Assembly (NCBI RefSeq): GCF_024490875.1
Contig: NZ_JACCLX010000041.1
Coordinates: forward strand, 1-64,000
DNA from: Methanocaldococcus sp.
Lineage (GTDB): Archaea > AGJL01 > Methanococci > Methanococcales > Methanocaldococcaceae
DNA: 64,000 nt
Direction of reading: 5' to 3'
Part shown: one piece after another, positions 30,295-39,373 of the stretch
How positions within the stretch are numbered: position 1 is the stretch's first letter
Layout of the letters: every line of letters starts with the position of its first letter
Position numbers and translations under genes: made by a program
The notes under the pieces: model-generated
The model's input: only the letters and a program-made list of their open reading frames with translations
Databases searched by the model: none
What the model was told of the DNA's origin: nothing

Positions 30295-32028
30295 TTATTT
30301 TTTTAATCTTTCCTTTAAATAATCTACCAATTCATCTATTCTAATTCTAATCTGCTCTCTGGTATTCCTCTCTCTAACTGTAACAGTTCTATCTTTTAAT
30401 GTTTGTCCATCTACTGTTATACAAAATGGAACTCCAATTTCATCAGCCCTCATATATCTTCTACCAATAGCTCCACTGTCATCATATTCAGCTATAATTC
30501 CATTATCTCTAAGTTTCTCTTTTATCTCCATGGCTATCTTTGGCATATCTTCCTTATTAACCAATGGTAAAACATATACCTTTATAGGAGCTATTGATGG
30601 TTTTAAATCTAAATAAACTCTATCATCTTCCTCTCTATATGAATGTTCTAATAAACAGTAGGTAATTCTATCGATTCCAAATGATGGCTCAATGACATGA
30701 GGAATTACTTTTTCTCCTTTAATAACTTTTTTAACCTTTTTTATTTCAACATAATCTTTTAAAATTTCAAATTCTTTCTCATTAATTTTTATAATTACTT
30801 TGCCATCTTTTTTAATATTTTTAACAAATTCTTCTTTCTCTTTTTCACTTAAATTGTTTATATACTCTTCAATTACTTTTGTATCTTTTTTAAATATCCT
30901 TCCAACAACTTTATAATTTAGATTTATTTCGTAAGTTTCTATCTCTTTTTCCTCATCAAACTCAACAAATATTGATAATTCTACACCACTATGGTAAGAA
31001 TGACTTCTTAAATCGTAATCTGTTCTATCGGCAATTCCTACACACTCAATCCATCCAAACCTCTCTGTGTATATCTCAGCATCCCAACAGTCCATTGCAT
31101 AGTGAGCCATCTCATTTGGTAAATGCTGTCTAAATCTAATTTTATCTTTATCAATTCCAATATTTTCTAAAAATCTCTTTGTTAAAGCTATAAAGTATGC
31201 AATTGTTTGATGCCTTATTATTCCCTTCTCAACTGCCTCTCCTATAGAAATTTTAATTATTTTCTCGTCCTCTGATAAGTTTTCATCCATCTGCCTTTCA
31301 GCTGGCAGTAATGGAACTATTTCATCTTTAACTAAATCAAATTTTTCATGCTCTTTTCTTTCTGGATGAACAAAGTATTCAATCTCTGCCTGAGTAAATT
31401 CTCTCAACCTTATAACTCCTTGCCTTGGAGAAATTTCATTTCTATAACTTTTACCTATTTGAACTACACCAAAAGGTAATTTATTTCTAAAAAATTGTGC
31501 TAATCTTTTGAATTGAATAAATATTCCCTGTGCTGTTTCAGGTCTCATATAACCAGTTCTCTTTCCTCCTGGCCCTATAGATGTAACAAACATTAAGTTG
31601 AATTTCTTAACATCTCCTAACTCTCCTCCGCACTTTGGGCATTTTATATTATACTTTTTAATTAATTCTTCCAATTCTTTCAATGTCTTTCCTTCTGTAT
31701 CTACATCTACAAACTCTTCAATTAAATGATCTGCCCTAAAACTTTCTAAGCAATTTTTACATTCTACAATTGGGTCTGTGAAGTTATCAACGTGCCCAGA
31801 TGCTTTTAAAACCTCATAAGGAGTTACTGTTGGGCTTTCTATTTCATAAAATCCTTCTTTTACAATAAATATTTCTCTAAATTTTGATATAATGTTATTT
31901 TTTAGTAAGCATCCTAATGGTCCATAATCTACAAATCCAGCAATTCCTCCATAGATTTCAAATGAACTCCATAAGTATCCTCTTCTTTTAGCCAAATCCA
32001 TAATCTTTTCATAAATATCTTTTTCCAT
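30295..32028 (-). CDS. glyS: Glycyl-tRNA synthetase (archaeal/eukaryal alpha2 type)
   Basis: Class II synthetase of 577 aa. The N terminus has RRGYLWSSFEIYGGIAGFVDYGPLG. A CxxC...CxxC zinc ribbon lies near 88 and 135. Motif 2 appears as YRNEISPRQGVIRLREFTQAE near 195, and motif 3 as EPSFGIDRI near 455. The C-terminal anticodon-binding domain has APIKVYVLPL. Only 4 bp separate it from the upstream CitG-like gene on the same strand. Confidence 0.97.
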   Translation of the reverse strand: MEKDIYEKIMDLAKRRGYLWSSFEIYGGIAGFVDYGPLGCLLKNNIISKFREIFIVKEGFYEIESPTVTPYEVLKASGHVDNFTDPIVECKNCLESFRADHLIEEFVDVDTEGKTLKELEELIKKYNIKCPKCGGELGDVKKFNLMFVTSIGPGGKRTGYMRPETAQGIFIQFKRLAQFFRNKLPFGVVQIGKSYRNEISPRQGVIRLREFTQAEIEYFVHPERKEHEKFDLVKDEIVPLLPAERQMDENLSEDEKIIKISIGEAVEKGIIRHQTIAYFIALTKRFLENIGIDKDKIRFRQHLPNEMAHYAMDCWDAEIYTERFGWIECVGIADRTDYDLRSHSYHSGVELSIFVEFDEEKEIETYEINLNYKVVGRIFKKDTKVIEEYINNLSEKEKEEFVKNIKKDGKVIIKINEKEFEILKDYVEIKKVKKVIKGEKVIPHVIEPSFGIDRITYCLLEHSYREEDDRVYLDLKPSIAPIKVYVLPLVNKEDMPKIAMEIKEKLRDNGIIAEYDDSGAIGRRYMRADEIGVPFCITVDGQTLKDRTVTVRERNTREQIRIRIDELVDYLKERLKK

Positions 32029-32032
32029 TTTT

Positions 32033-32914
32033 TCACCAAAGTATTGTTTTTCCAGAGTCTATTCTATCTAGTATAAATATCATTAATGACGAGGCAATTA
32101 AATCAGCAGTAGTTCCGGGATTTAATTTATTATCCTCCTTTGACAAATAATTATCAAATTCTTTAACCTTTTCTTCATTAAAGTTTTTTAATACATCTTT
32201 AGCCATTTTAGAAACTTTTAATGCTGTTTCAAAACCTTTCTTTCGTGCAATTAATGTATCAGGATATTCTGCCAATATGTTTAAAAATGTTTTCGTTACT
32301 GCTAAGTTGATATTATTTAACTCCTTATAATACTTTTTTAATAACTCATAACCTTCAAATGAGATTTTAAAGTTATCTACCCATTCTTTACTTATGTTAT
32401 CCCATTCTGCGGATATTTTATAAACATCTAAAAGAGTTAATCCTTTCTCTATAAGTTCTCTTTTTGCATCTTTTGAAGATACATCAGGTCCTTTTTTTGG
32501 CTTATCAACATAAGCCATTGCTATATTTATAGCATCATAGACATTTATTGCATCTTCAACAGTTGTATTTTCAGCTATTTTCTTTAAATTCTTTTTTAGT
32601 TCATTTTTATTAAAATTGTCTAACTTTCCAGAAGCCATTGCTATAGGGATGTGTAGCATTATAATTCCTAAATTAGCATTTGTTGGAGACCACTTCCTAC
32701 TCTCAATTACCGCCTTTTTTATATATAAGCCAACATTTTTGTCATCTTGTGATGCCTCATAGACAACATTTCCAAAGGCAATTCCAGAATTTATAAAGTG
32801 ATGATACTTTATATCTCTATAATCCCTATTTCTATGGACATTTCCAGGTTTAAAAGAACTAACTTCTAAACAGCAGGCAATTTGTGAGGCTTTCATAATA
32901 TCAAAAGGATTCAT
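32033..32914 (-). CDS. CitG/MdcB-family protein (triphosphoribosyl-dephospho-CoA synthase-like)
   Basis: A 293-aa all-helical protein of the family that makes triphosphoribosyl-dephospho-CoA in citrate-lyase bacteria. The family motif [17 protein letters not shown] lies near residue 18 and [16 protein letters not shown] near the end. Methanogens lack citrate lyase, so the true substrate here is unknown. It is read with glyS. Confidence 0.85.
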   Translation of the reverse strand: MNPFDIMKASQIACCLEVSSFKPGNVHRNRDYRDIKYHHFINSGIAFGNVVYEASQDDKNVGLYIKKAVIESRKWSPTNANLGIIMLHIPIAMASGKLDNFNKNELKKNLKKIAENTTVEDAINVYDAINIAMAYVDKPKKGPDVSSKDAKRELIEKGLTLLDVYKISAEWDNISKEWVDNFKISFEGYELLKKYYKELNNINLAVTKTFLNILAEYPDTLIARKKGFETALKVSKMAKDVLKNFNEEKVKEFDNYLSKEDNKLNPGTTADLIASSLMIFILDRIDSGKTILW

Positions 32915-32980
32915 TTTTTCACCAAAATTTATTTGTATGTAGGAATATATAAGTTATATATAATTCAATTGGGTGAAAGT

Positions 32981-33476
32981 ATGAATGTAGTTGGGCTAAT
33001 ACTATATCTTTATGTTGGATTTTTATCATTCTTTCTTGGAATGATTCCTATATATTATGTTATAAAATACTCAAAGTTGGAAAGGGACAAAATAAAAAAC
33101 AATGCAATAATCCAATATAGGGAAAATCTTAAAAATCTTATGCCAAAGAGTTTTAGAAATTTAGTAATATCCTTCTTATTCATCATAGTCGTAATAACAG
33201 TTGTTAATATTTTTGTTTTTAAACTCTATACTTTTGCCTTATTTATGGATATAATATTGTTTATTTTAATGTGTTTTGTTGGATTTTATAGATTTCCAGT
33301 TTATATCTCCAAAGATGGATTTTATTTTGAAAAATTATATACTTGGAGATGTTTTGAAGGTTATGAAAAAGTTGGAGATAAAATAAAACTAATTGGAAAA
33401 AAAATATATCTCATCAGATGTTTATCTAAAAGATGATAAAAAACTTGAAGAAGTTCTTAAAAGATATTTCCATTAA
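32981..33476 (+). pseudogene. Membrane protein, paralogue of the next gene, apparently frameshifted
   Basis: Reading from the ATG at 32981 (GGGTGAAAG upstream), the frame holds two hydrophobic segments near the N terminus and two near 60-105, and stops at 33434-33436. The last in-frame residues (RCLSKR) look foreign. The adjacent frame from about 33405 reads SSDVYLKDDKKLEEVLKRYFH and stops at 33476, matching the C terminus of the next gene ([18 protein letters not shown]). The switch point falls in an 8-A run at 33397-33404. It is either a real inactivation, a sequencing error, or slippage. Function is unknown. Confidence 0.7.
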
Positions 33477-33488
33477 AGAGGGAATTTT

Positions 33489-34055
33489 ATGGATATTGAA
33501 CTACTATTATTTTTATTTTTCTTTCCTTGTTTTCTCATTGTAATTTTTATTTTCAGCCCAGAAGGAATTTTAGATTTATATCTATATATTAAATATAAAA
33601 AAGCAAAAAAAGATTGGCATTATATAACATCAACTAAGTTGGGAATGTATAAAGGTAGATGGATTTTTATGTTAATAATGGTTTTTATTCTTTTATCTAT
33701 CTCATTTTATCTTTTAATAAATATAAATCATCCAGATACAAAAATGGTAATTCTTTCAGTTGTATTTATATCAATTTTAACGATTTTTGATAAATTTAAT
33801 CCGATGTCAGGAAATGTTGAGATTTATAAAGAAGGAGTTATTGTATATTTTGAAATATTTAATTTCTTAAAACCATTTTTAAATTACTATCTACCATTAC
33901 CTTGGAAATTTTTTAAAGGTTATAAGGTAAAATCTAAAAATAAAAGAAAATATATTATTTTAGTTCCAAAATCAAAATTATTTTTTAACATCTATCTAAT
34001 AGACAACGATAATGTTGAAGAAATCATTAAAAATTATTTAAATCCTATTCAATAA
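33489..34055 (+). CDS. Membrane protein, paralogue of the preceding gene
   Basis: A 188-aa protein with an N-terminal hydrophobic helix and two more central ones, then a soluble tail with [20 protein letters not shown]. The equivalent WRCFEGYEKVGDKIKLIG in the upstream gene shows the two arose by tandem duplication. GAGGGAAT precedes the ATG. The last 18 bases overlap the convergent ITPase gene. No family is recognised. Confidence 0.72.
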   Translation: MDIELLLFLFFFPCFLIVIFIFSPEGILDLYLYIKYKKAKKDWHYITSTKLGMYKGRWIFMLIMVFILLSISFYLLININHPDTKMVILSVVFISILTIFDKFNPMSGNVEIYKEGVIVYFEIFNFLKPFLNYYLPLPWKFFKGYKVKSKNKRKYIILVPKSKLFFNIYLIDNDNVEEIIKNYLNPIQ

Positions 34056-34595
34056 GAATTTTTTAAACTCTTCAAAAGCCCTTTTTCTATGTGATATTTT
34101 ACTTTTCTCCTCTGGAGTCATCTCAGCAAATGTCCTATTTTCTCCCTCTGGGATAAAAATACTGTCATAGGCAAATCCATATCCTTTACTTCTAATAGTT
34201 TCTGAAACTTTTCCTTTAACTACTCCTTTAAACAATTTTACACCATTTTCATCGCAATAACCAATAACAGTTTTAAAATAAGCATCTCTATTATCCTTAT
34301 CTTCTAACAATTTTAAAATTCCTTCATTACCAATAGTTTCCTGAACAAACTTAGAATATGTTCCCGGAAATCCTTTTAAAACTTCAACGAAAAAACCACT
34401 ATCCTCAACAATAACAGGCTTTTTTAATATATTATAAATCCACTCTGTCCCAAATTCAGCAACTTCTTCTAAAGTTCCTTGAATTTCAGGATATTTTATT
34501 TTTATTTGCTCAATTTCTATATTTTTTAAATCTTTTAAAATAATATTAGCCTCTTTAATTTTGTGAGGATTTCCAGTAGCAAAATAGATTTTCAT
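34038..34595 (-). CDS. Non-canonical purine NTP pyrophosphatase (ITPase/XTPase)
   Basis: A 185-aa house-cleaning enzyme hydrolysing ITP and XTP, corresponding to MJ0226, the founding structural example. Motifs are [14 protein letters not shown] at the start, [17 protein letters not shown] near 65, and [10 protein letters not shown] and [10 protein letters not shown] towards the end. The frame extends to 34649, but GGTGATAATT sits right before the ATG at 34595. An H/ACA RNA lies 23 bp upstream on the same strand. Confidence 0.95.
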   Translation of the reverse strand: MKIYFATGNPHKIKEANIILKDLKNIEIEQIKIKYPEIQGTLEEVAEFGTEWIYNILKKPVIVEDSGFFVEVLKGFPGTYSKFVQETIGNEGILKLLEDKDNRDAYFKTVIGYCDENGVKLFKGVVKGKVSETIRSKGYGFAYDSIFIPEGENRTFAEMTPEEKSKISHRKRAFEEFKKFLLNRI

Positions 34596-34617
34596 AATTA
34601 TCACCAAAATTTTTAAA

Positions 34618-34691
34618 GGATGTCCCCCCAGTTTAACACCCTCTATCATCCTAAAGCATCGCTATGTCAAGAGAGCTAACCCACTGGGGGG
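34618..34691 (-). ncRNA. H/ACA guide sRNA, predicted for 23S helix 69
   Basis: On the minus strand CCCCCCAGT (34691-34683) pairs with ACTGGGGGG (34632-34624), followed at once by box ACA (34623-34621) and three more bases. Inside, CTCTC (34675-34671) pairs with GAGGG (34643-34639). That leaves guide strands GGGTTAG (34682-34676) and TGTTAA (34638-34633), and GATGATAGAGGG supplies a kink-turn. The guides fit the 23S helix 69 sequence around U1915 (E. coli numbering), with the required 14-nt distance to ACA. A TATA-like CTATATAC lies upstream at about 34703-34710. Confidence 0.82.
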
Positions 34692-34776
34692 TTGTAAAAA
34701 AGTTAAGTATATAGAGTATAAATAATTTTAAATTAATTAATTCGAATTGACTAATTTATTTTTCTAAAATAGAAAA

Positions 34777-34864
34777 TGGTGCAGGGGAGGGGATTTGAAC
34801 CCCCGAACCCCTACGGGACCGGATCTTAAGTCCGGCGCCTTTGGCCAGGCTTGGCGACCCCTGC
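34777..34864 (-). tRNA. tRNA-Leu (TAA)
   Basis: Minus-strand class II tRNA, 88 nt with encoded CCA. The acceptor GCAGGGG pairs with CCCCTGC, discriminator A. The anticodon stem CCGGA/TCCGG encloses loop CTTAAGA (anticodon TAA), the long variable arm is TCCCGTAGGGGTTCG-like, and the T loop is TTCAAAT. A TATA-like CATATATATACTT at 34895-34907 (as read on the plus strand) is its probable box A. Confidence 0.95.
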
Positions 34865-34985
34865 ACCATAAGCGAATTATAGAATTGATGTTCTCATATA
34901 TATACTTTTCGGTTTTTGGTAAAGATAAATATATATTAATGAGTTCCTTTATTTTGTAAAAAATATTTATGTTGTGAGGTAAAGT

Positions 34986-35519
34986 ATGAAAAATTTAAAA
35001 AGGTTAACTATAATTTTATATAATTCTTATGATAAAACAAGATGGCACGAAGCTCATAAAAGATCTATTGCAAGGGCGGCGCCAATATGCTATGCCTTTG
35101 ATTGTAACTTGGCAATAATGGACTTTCCTTGCACTAAGGACAATATATTAAATATAAAAACTACAATTGGAAATTCTGGAGAATACTTAGAAAAATTAAT
35201 TGAGAAAAATAGATTTTTTATCGTTGATAAATTTCTTCCTCAGTTTGGGATTCCCATTGCTACAACATCTAAACCTGATGGTAATAAAGTAATATCTCCC
35301 TTAGAAACAGCATATTTATTAAAGAAGAAACCAGTTGGATTATATATAGGACTTGGAAGACATGGATTACCAAAGGATATAATGGATTCTTGTAAATATC
35401 ATCTAGACATTACTGAAAAAAGGATATCTTTAGAAACTTGTACGGCAATTGGTTGTATTCCAGCAGTGATCTATTCTCATACAAAGTATTTTAGTAAAGT
35501 AAAAAGTAGTTATAAATAA
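34986..35519 (+). CDS. DUF531 family protein
   Basis: A 177-aa soluble protein of the archaeal DUF531 family (recognised from [39 protein letters not shown]). [18 protein letters not shown] near 118 resembles the ligand-binding turn of SPOUT-like RNA methyltransferases, which is suggestive only. GAGGT precedes the ATG. It lies just upstream of the ATP synthase operon, separated by a 64-bp promoter region. Confidence 0.8.
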   Translation: MKNLKRLTIILYNSYDKTRWHEAHKRSIARAAPICYAFDCNLAIMDFPCTKDNILNIKTTIGNSGEYLEKLIEKNRFFIVDKFLPQFGIPIATTSKPDGNKVISPLETAYLLKKKPVGLYIGLGRHGLPKDIMDSCKYHLDITEKRISLETCTAIGCIPAVIYSHTKYFSKVKSSYK

Positions 35520-35528
35520 AAATAAAAA

Positions 35529-35538
35529 ATTTTATATA
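35529..35538 (+). promoter_or_regulatory. Probable TATA box of the atp operon
   Basis: TTTTATATAC, preceded by an A-rich BRE-like run, lies about 55 bases before the atpH start. The 64-bp gap between the DUF531 gene and atpH has no other candidate. Confidence 0.5.
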
Positions 35539-35583
35539 CACAAACTATTTTTAAATTACTATTACCAACTATTAGGTGGAAGT

Positions 35584-35898
35584 ATGAGTGTTAACATTAT
35601 GAATGCTATAAAGGAAGTAAAATTGGCTGAGGAAGAGGCTATTAATAAAATTGAAGAAGCAAAAAATAGAGCTGAACAAATAAAAAATGAAGCAATTGAA
35701 GAAGCAAAAAATCTTATTGCAAAAACTGAAGAAGAGGCTAAAAAAACTGTTGAAGAGATGATTAAAAAGGCTGAAGAGGAAGCTAAAAAAATAGCCCAAG
35801 AAATTTTAGAAAAAGCAGAAAAAGAAAGGAAAGAAATTATGTCTATTGCTAAGGTAAGAATATTATCTTTAAAGTTGTCTGAAATCCTTGAAATTTAA
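35584..35898 (+). CDS. atpH: A-type ATP synthase subunit H
   Basis: A 104-aa coiled-coil peripheral-stalk subunit that dimerises with E to hold the A1 head. The sequence from about 10 to 85 is an unbroken Ala/Glu/Lys heptad-like helix. It is the first gene of atpHIKECFAB; AGGTGGAAGT precedes the ATG. Its end lies 20 bp before the atpI start. Confidence 0.92.
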   Translation: MSVNIMNAIKEVKLAEEEAINKIEEAKNRAEQIKNEAIEEAKNLIAKTEEEAKKTVEEMIKKAEEEAKKIAQEILEKAEKERKEIMSIAKVRILSLKLSEILEI

Positions 35899-35917
35899 AT
35901 TAAACAAGGTGATTTTA

Positions 35918-37954
35918 GTGAAACCCGTAAGAATGAAGAAATTAAAAGCGGTGATATTGGATGAAAAAGTTGATAATGTTGTAAGACAGTTGCATGAATA
36001 TGGAATAGTTGAACTTTGTGATTTATCTGAAAAATTAGAAGATGTTGAGTGGAAATCTTTATTATCACCATCATCTCATGCAGACTATGTTAGAAATGTT
36101 ACTACACTGATGATTAAGGCAGGAAAAATATTAGATTTGTTTTCTAATGTTAATCCAAAAGAGGTTAGTATAAAAGATATTCTAAATCCAAAACCAATTG
36201 AAAAAAAGAAAGTTCAATTTAATACTCATGAAGAAGTTATTGAATACTGTGAAAAAGTATTAAATGAAATTAGTAAAGAAGTAGATGAGCCTTCAGAAAA
36301 ATTGAATGAATTAGAGAATAGAAAGTCAAGATTATTACAGTTGAAAGATCAAATATCTTACTTAAAAGGTTTAGAATTTGATTTAAAAGATCTTGGTCCT
36401 GGAGTTTATATTTATATTGGATGTGGAAGTGTCCCAAAAGAGAAAGTTAATGAATTAAAATCTGAATTAGATAAAGTTACTGAGGAGTATATTGAAGTAT
36501 TTACAGGAGAAGAATTTGAAAAAGACAATAAGATAAGGGTTCCAATAGTATTTGTTACATTAAAAGAAAAACTTGAAAGCGTATTATCCACATTAAGAAA
36601 GTTTGAGTTTGAGAGATACGACATAAGTGATATTGAAGGTACTCCAAAAGAGGCATTACAGAAAATAGAAAGTGAATTGAAGAATATAGAATCTAAAATA
36701 AAAAGTTTAATTGAAAAACTTAAATCTTTATCTAAGAAATGGGAAAATAAGTTATTGGTAGTTTATGAACTTCTATCAATAGAAAAAGAAAGAGGAGATG
36801 CCTATTCACAATTTGGTAAGACTAATAGAACTTACTACATAGAGGCATGGGTTCCTGCAAAAGATGCTGAAAAAGCTAAGAAAATAATAGAAGAATCCTC
36901 AGAAGGTTATGCATTTGTTGAAATATCTGAACCAGATGAGCCAGAAGAAAAGATTCCTGTATTGTTGGATAATCCAAAACCAATTAAACCATTTGAGATG
37001 CTTACAGAAATGTATGCTTTACCAAAATATAACGAAGTAGATCCTACATTATTAATAGTTCCTGGTTTCTTACTGTTCTATGGTATTATGCTTACTGATG
37101 CGGCATATGGATTATTTTTGACAATAGTTGGATTATGGACTTGGAAAAAAATAGGTAAGGTTAGTGAAGGTGCTAAAAAACTTGGCTATATATTAACATT
37201 GGCTGGAATTTCAACAATTATAATGGGTATTATAACAGGAGGTTATTTAGGAGATTTTATGTATGAATTTTTAAATATTGACATATACAAAATGGGATTG
37301 GCATTAGTCAATCCACTTGGAGCAAGCACTTTTATTAAAAATGGTCCAATAGCAATATTAGAATTCTCAATTGCTGTTGGTTTATTACATTTATTAATTG
37401 GATTAATTGTAGGATTTAAAGAGAATATTAAAAAAGGAAATACAGGGGATGCAATAATAAATCAAGGAATTTGGATTCTATTAATTCTAGCAATAATATT
37501 AGGAGTAATTATCTATTTAGTAACATCAAATATGATAGTAACTATTGGTATAATTGGAGTAGCCGCATTAATTGCAATAATTGTTTGTGCAATTAAAGGA
37601 TTTCAAGAAAATGGAATCATGGGAGCACTATTGGGAGCTATGGATATTACTGGTTTCTTAGGAAATGTTCTATCTTATGCAAGATTGTTGGCTCTCTGTT
37701 TGGCTACTGGAGGTTTAGCAATGGCTGTAAATATTATGGCTAAGATTGTTGGTGGTTCAATACCAATAATAGGAATTATAATTGCCATTATAATACTAAT
37801 AGGAGGTCATGCATTTAACTTCGTAATGAATGGTTTAGGAGCATTTATACACTCTCTAAGGTTGCACTATGTAGAGTTCTTTAGTCAGTTTTATGAAGGA
37901 GGAGGTAAAAAATTCAGTCCATTTAAGGCAAATAGAGAATATACTACAACATAA
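35918..37954 (+). CDS. atpI: A-type ATP synthase subunit I (membrane stator, subunit a)
   Basis: A 678-aa subunit providing the ion half-channels next to the proteolipid ring. The first ~370 residues are cytosolic, with coiled coils (about 90-140 and 235-280). The rest holds seven or eight membrane helices. The essential arginine is in LSYARLLALCLATGG near residue 590. The open frame begins at 35888, but AAGGTGAT at 35906-35913 selects the GTG at 35918. Confidence 0.95.
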   Translation: MKPVRMKKLKAVILDEKVDNVVRQLHEYGIVELCDLSEKLEDVEWKSLLSPSSHADYVRNVTTLMIKAGKILDLFSNVNPKEVSIKDILNPKPIEKKKVQFNTHEEVIEYCEKVLNEISKEVDEPSEKLNELENRKSRLLQLKDQISYLKGLEFDLKDLGPGVYIYIGCGSVPKEKVNELKSELDKVTEEYIEVFTGEEFEKDNKIRVPIVFVTLKEKLESVLSTLRKFEFERYDISDIEGTPKEALQKIESELKNIESKIKSLIEKLKSLSKKWENKLLVVYELLSIEKERGDAYSQFGKTNRTYYIEAWVPAKDAEKAKKIIEESSEGYAFVEISEPDEPEEKIPVLLDNPKPIKPFEMLTEMYALPKYNEVDPTLLIVPGFLLFYGIMLTDAAYGLFLTIVGLWTWKKIGKVSEGAKKLGYILTLAGISTIIMGIITGGYLGDFMYEFLNIDIYKMGLALVNPLGASTFIKNGPIAILEFSIAVGLLHLLIGLIVGFKENIKKGNTGDAIINQGIWILLILAIILGVIIYLVTSNMIVTIGIIGVAALIAIIVCAIKGFQENGIMGALLGAMDITGFLGNVLSYARLLALCLATGGLAMAVNIMAKIVGGSIPIIGIIIAIIILIGGHAFNFVMNGLGAFIHSLRLHYVEFFSQFYEGGGKKFSPFKANREYTTT

Positions 37955-38010
37955 AATATAAAAACAAAAAATACAAATTACAAAATTTAATAAAGATGAG
38001 GTGATGTATT

Positions 38011-38667
38011 ATGGTAGATGCTTTACTATTAGGAGCTATTGGTGCTGGTTTGGCAGTTGGACTTGCAGGATTAGGTTCAGGAATTGGTGCTGGAATTACT
38101 GGAGCAAGTGGTGCTGGAGTTGTTGCAGAAGATCCAAATAAGTTTGGTACTGCTATAGTCTTCCAAGCATTGCCACAGACACAGGGTTTGTATGGATTCT
38201 TAGTAGCAATTCTTATTCTGTTTGTTTTTAAAACAGCATCTCCTTGGGCAATGTTTGCAGCTGGATTGGCAACAGGTTTAGCTGGTTTATCAGCAATTGG
38301 TCAGGGTATTGCATCAGCGGCTGGTTTGGGAGCAGTTGCTGAGGACAACAGTATATTTGGTAAGGCGATGGTTTTCTCTGTCCTTCCAGAGACACAGGCA
38401 ATTTATGGTTTATTAATCGCTATTCTATTGTTAGTTGGAGTATTTAAAGGAGCTGGAGCTGTATCAGTTGCTGCCTTAGGTGCAGGGTTTGCAGTTGGGT
38501 TTGCAGGTCTCTCTGGTATTGGGCAGGGTATTACTGCTGCAGGGGCTATTGGAGCAACAGCAAGAGATCCAGATGCTATGGGTAAAGGGCTTGTTTTAGC
38601 AGTTATGCCAGAAACTTTCGCAATCTTTGGGTTGTTAATAGCAATCTTAATCATGCTAATGGTATAA
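38011..38667 (+). CDS. atpK: A-type ATP synthase proteolipid, triplicated hairpin
   Basis: A 218-aa rotor-ring subunit made of three tandem two-helix hairpins (about 1-75, 76-147, 148-218). The ion-binding carboxylate in helix 2 is Glu in hairpins 2 (LPETQ, Glu127) and 3 (MPETF, Glu201) but Gln in hairpin 1 (LPQTQ, Gln56). The ring thus has two carriers per six helices, as reported for M. jannaschii. This lowers the ion-to-ATP ratio and affects the direction in which the enzyme works. GAGGTGAT precedes the ATG. Confidence 0.96.
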   Translation: MVDALLLGAIGAGLAVGLAGLGSGIGAGITGASGAGVVAEDPNKFGTAIVFQALPQTQGLYGFLVAILILFVFKTASPWAMFAAGLATGLAGLSAIGQGIASAAGLGAVAEDNSIFGKAMVFSVLPETQAIYGLLIAILLLVGVFKGAGAVSVAALGAGFAVGFAGLSGIGQGITAAGAIGATARDPDAMGKGLVLAVMPETFAIFGLLIAILIMLMV

Positions 38668-38748
38668 ACCTTTACCCTCTTTTAAACCTTTTTAAACAAT
38701 ATATAAAATTAACTTTACTTAAAAATTTGATTTTGGTAGGTGAAATTA

Positions 38749-39360
38749 ATGGGAGTGGATAAGATAAAATCGAAGATATTAGAAGATGCAAAAGTCGAAG
38801 CTGAAAAAATCATTGCTCAGGCTGAAGAAGAAAAAAATAAAATTTTAGAAGAAGCTAAAAAAGAGGCTGAAAAAAGAAGAGTTGAAATATTAAAAAAAGG
38901 GGAGAAAGAGGCTGAAATGGTTAAAAACAGAATAATAGCAGAGGCTAAATTAGAGGCTAAGAAAAAGTTATTAGAGGCTAAAGAAGAGATCATTAATATG
39001 GCTATTAACAAATTAAAAGAAGAACTCCACAAATTACCAGAACAACCAGATTATAAAGATAAACTCATCAAATTAATAAAAGATGGGGCAATATCATTAG
39101 GTGGCGGAGAATTAGTTGTAAGATTAAACAGAAGAGATATGGAACTTATTGACGATGCTACATTGTGGGACTTAGAAAAAGAAATTGAAAATGTAACGAA
39201 AAAAGTGACTGTATTAAAAAAAGGAAAGCCTGTAAATATTATAGGTGGATGCATAATAGAAACATCTGATGGATTAAAATCATTAGATAACAGCTTAGAG
39301 GCAATATTTGAAAGGAACTTAAATATAATTAGAGCGAAAGTTACAGAGAAGTTATTCTAA
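38749..39360 (+). CDS. atpE: A-type ATP synthase subunit E
   Basis: A 203-aa peripheral-stalk subunit paired with H. The N-terminal ~95 residues are a charged coiled coil. The C-terminal globular part has [20 protein letters not shown] and [23 protein letters not shown], the family signature. The ATG at 38749 follows AGGTGAAATTA; an in-frame codon nine bases upstream is inside that site. Confidence 0.94.
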   Translation: MGVDKIKSKILEDAKVEAEKIIAQAEEEKNKILEEAKKEAEKRRVEILKKGEKEAEMVKNRIIAEAKLEAKKKLLEAKEEIINMAINKLKEELHKLPEQPDYKDKLIKLIKDGAISLGGGELVVRLNRRDMELIDDATLWDLEKEIENVTKKVTVLKKGKPVNIIGGCIIETSDGLKSLDNSLEAIFERNLNIIRAKVTEKLF

Positions 39361-39373
39361 AAGGTGATGCCTA

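Noticed and set aside
35572-35799. Phe/Leu-rich minus-strand frame in atpH
   Set aside because: It is the complement of the Glu/Lys-rich coiled coil and so a composition artefact.
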